14,231 nt of DNA, from contig DSBA01000040.1 of assembly GCA_011046145.1 (NCBI GenBank), forward strand, positions 1 through 14,231, in the 5' to 3' direction. The position numbers and the translations under genes were made by a program. The stretch is from Candidatus Uhrbacteria bacterium. GTDB lineage: Bacteria; Patescibacteriota; Patescibacteriia; CAIXNZ01. Shown here piece by piece: positions 14,080-14,231 of this stretch (its first letter is position 1; each line of letters starts with the position of its first letter). The notes beneath the pieces are model-generated. The model saw nothing but the letters and a program-made list of their open reading frames with translations, searched no databases and was not told the DNA's origin.

Positions 14080-14107
14080 ATTTTAGCCTAAATTGCAATT
14101 TAAGTAA
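14080..14107 (-). promoter_or_regulatory. Promoter of rlmN
   Basis: The minus strand has TTACTT (14107-14102), a 16-base spacer and TAAAAT (14085-14080). Six bases separate the -10 box from ATG 14073, so transcription should begin at or next to the start codon. Confidence 0.5.
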
Positions 14108-14121
14108 AATAATGACGTCCT

Positions 14122-14171
14122 CCCCGCACTCAAAAAACCGCCCCTAACGGGTCGGTTTTTTTCATGCGGGG
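14122..14171. terminator. Nested hairpin terminator upstream of rlmN
   Basis: The inner stem pairs AAAAAACCG (14132-14140) with CGGTTTTTT (14153-14161), with further CCC/GGG pairing inside. An outer stem CCCCGCA/TGCGGGG (14122-14128, 14165-14171) encloses it. The inner part has the A-stem-T form of a terminator that works in both directions. It lies just after the possible gene end at 14186. Confidence 0.75.
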
Positions 14172-14185
14172 TTTCCTTTGCTCCG

Positions 14186-14231
14186 CTACTCATGAGAATT
14201 CGGCGGCGATATTTCAGCCGTAACATCAACA
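14186..14231 (-). CDS. Possible C-terminal end of a gene cut by the window edge
   Basis: From the right edge one minus-strand frame reads VDVTAEISPPNSHE and stops at TAG (14188-14186), 15 bases before the terminator hairpin. The sequence here is richer in GC than its surroundings. Fourteen codons are too few to name a product, and a chance frame is possible. Confidence 0.3.
   Translation of the reverse strand, partial: VDVTAEISPPNSHE

Noticed and set aside
1..14231. CRISPR arrays, insertion sequences, tRNA or rRNA genes
   Set aside because: I saw no regularly spaced repeats, no transposase-like frame with terminal inverted repeats, and no complete cloverleaf or rRNA-like stretch.

Overview
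The window looks like a piece of a Patescibacteria (CPR, Parcubacteria-like) chromosome. This is inferred from protein style, not from a marker gene: AT-rich DNA, multi-domain surface proteins with cohesin, dockerin and Ig-like parts, a Gmad2-GerMN protein with the WxCxDGxW start common in these genomes, and a single-chain UvrD helicase with a RecB-type nuclease. TGA ends several genes, so this is not one of the CPR lineages that read TGA as glycine. All but one of the genes lie on the minus strand, and no gap longer than about 200 bases lacks a gene.

Right end to centre (14231 to 11549), read on the minus strand: perhaps the last codons of a gene cut by the window edge, a long nested hairpin, rlmN (RNA adenine-C2 methyltransferase), a membrane-anchored Gmad2-GerMN protein, and a 43-residue membrane peptide with a near-perfect Shine-Dalgarno sequence. 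This unit converges on the only plus-strand gene, a 68-residue zinc-ribbon protein. The two share a strong hairpin terminator at 11549-11583.

Centre (11328 to 8100): the zinc-ribbon gene and a 993-residue helicase-nuclease diverge from a short two-promoter region. The helicase-nuclease has all UvrD motifs, a PD-(D/E)XK nuclease and four cysteines for an Fe-S cluster, and it ends at its own terminator.

Left half (8090 to 1): a cell-surface locus of seven exported or membrane proteins. In transcription order these are a dockerin protein, a cohesin/Ig protein with a C-terminal membrane anchor, a small WxL-like protein, an acidic secreted protein with its own promoter and a structured leader, a membrane-anchored DUF916/DUF3324-like protein, a small two-helix membrane protein, and a secreted protein cut by the left edge. 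Two modules recur. Module A, an N-terminal beta domain, is in the dockerin protein, the acidic protein and the truncated protein. Module B, a WxL-like C-terminal domain, is in the small WxL-like protein, the acidic protein and the truncated protein. Together with the DUF916-like protein this resembles the csc/WxL clusters of Firmicutes, here combined with a cohesin-dockerin pair. I infer a cell-surface complex for adhesion or scaffolding. This locus is the most noteworthy part of the window.
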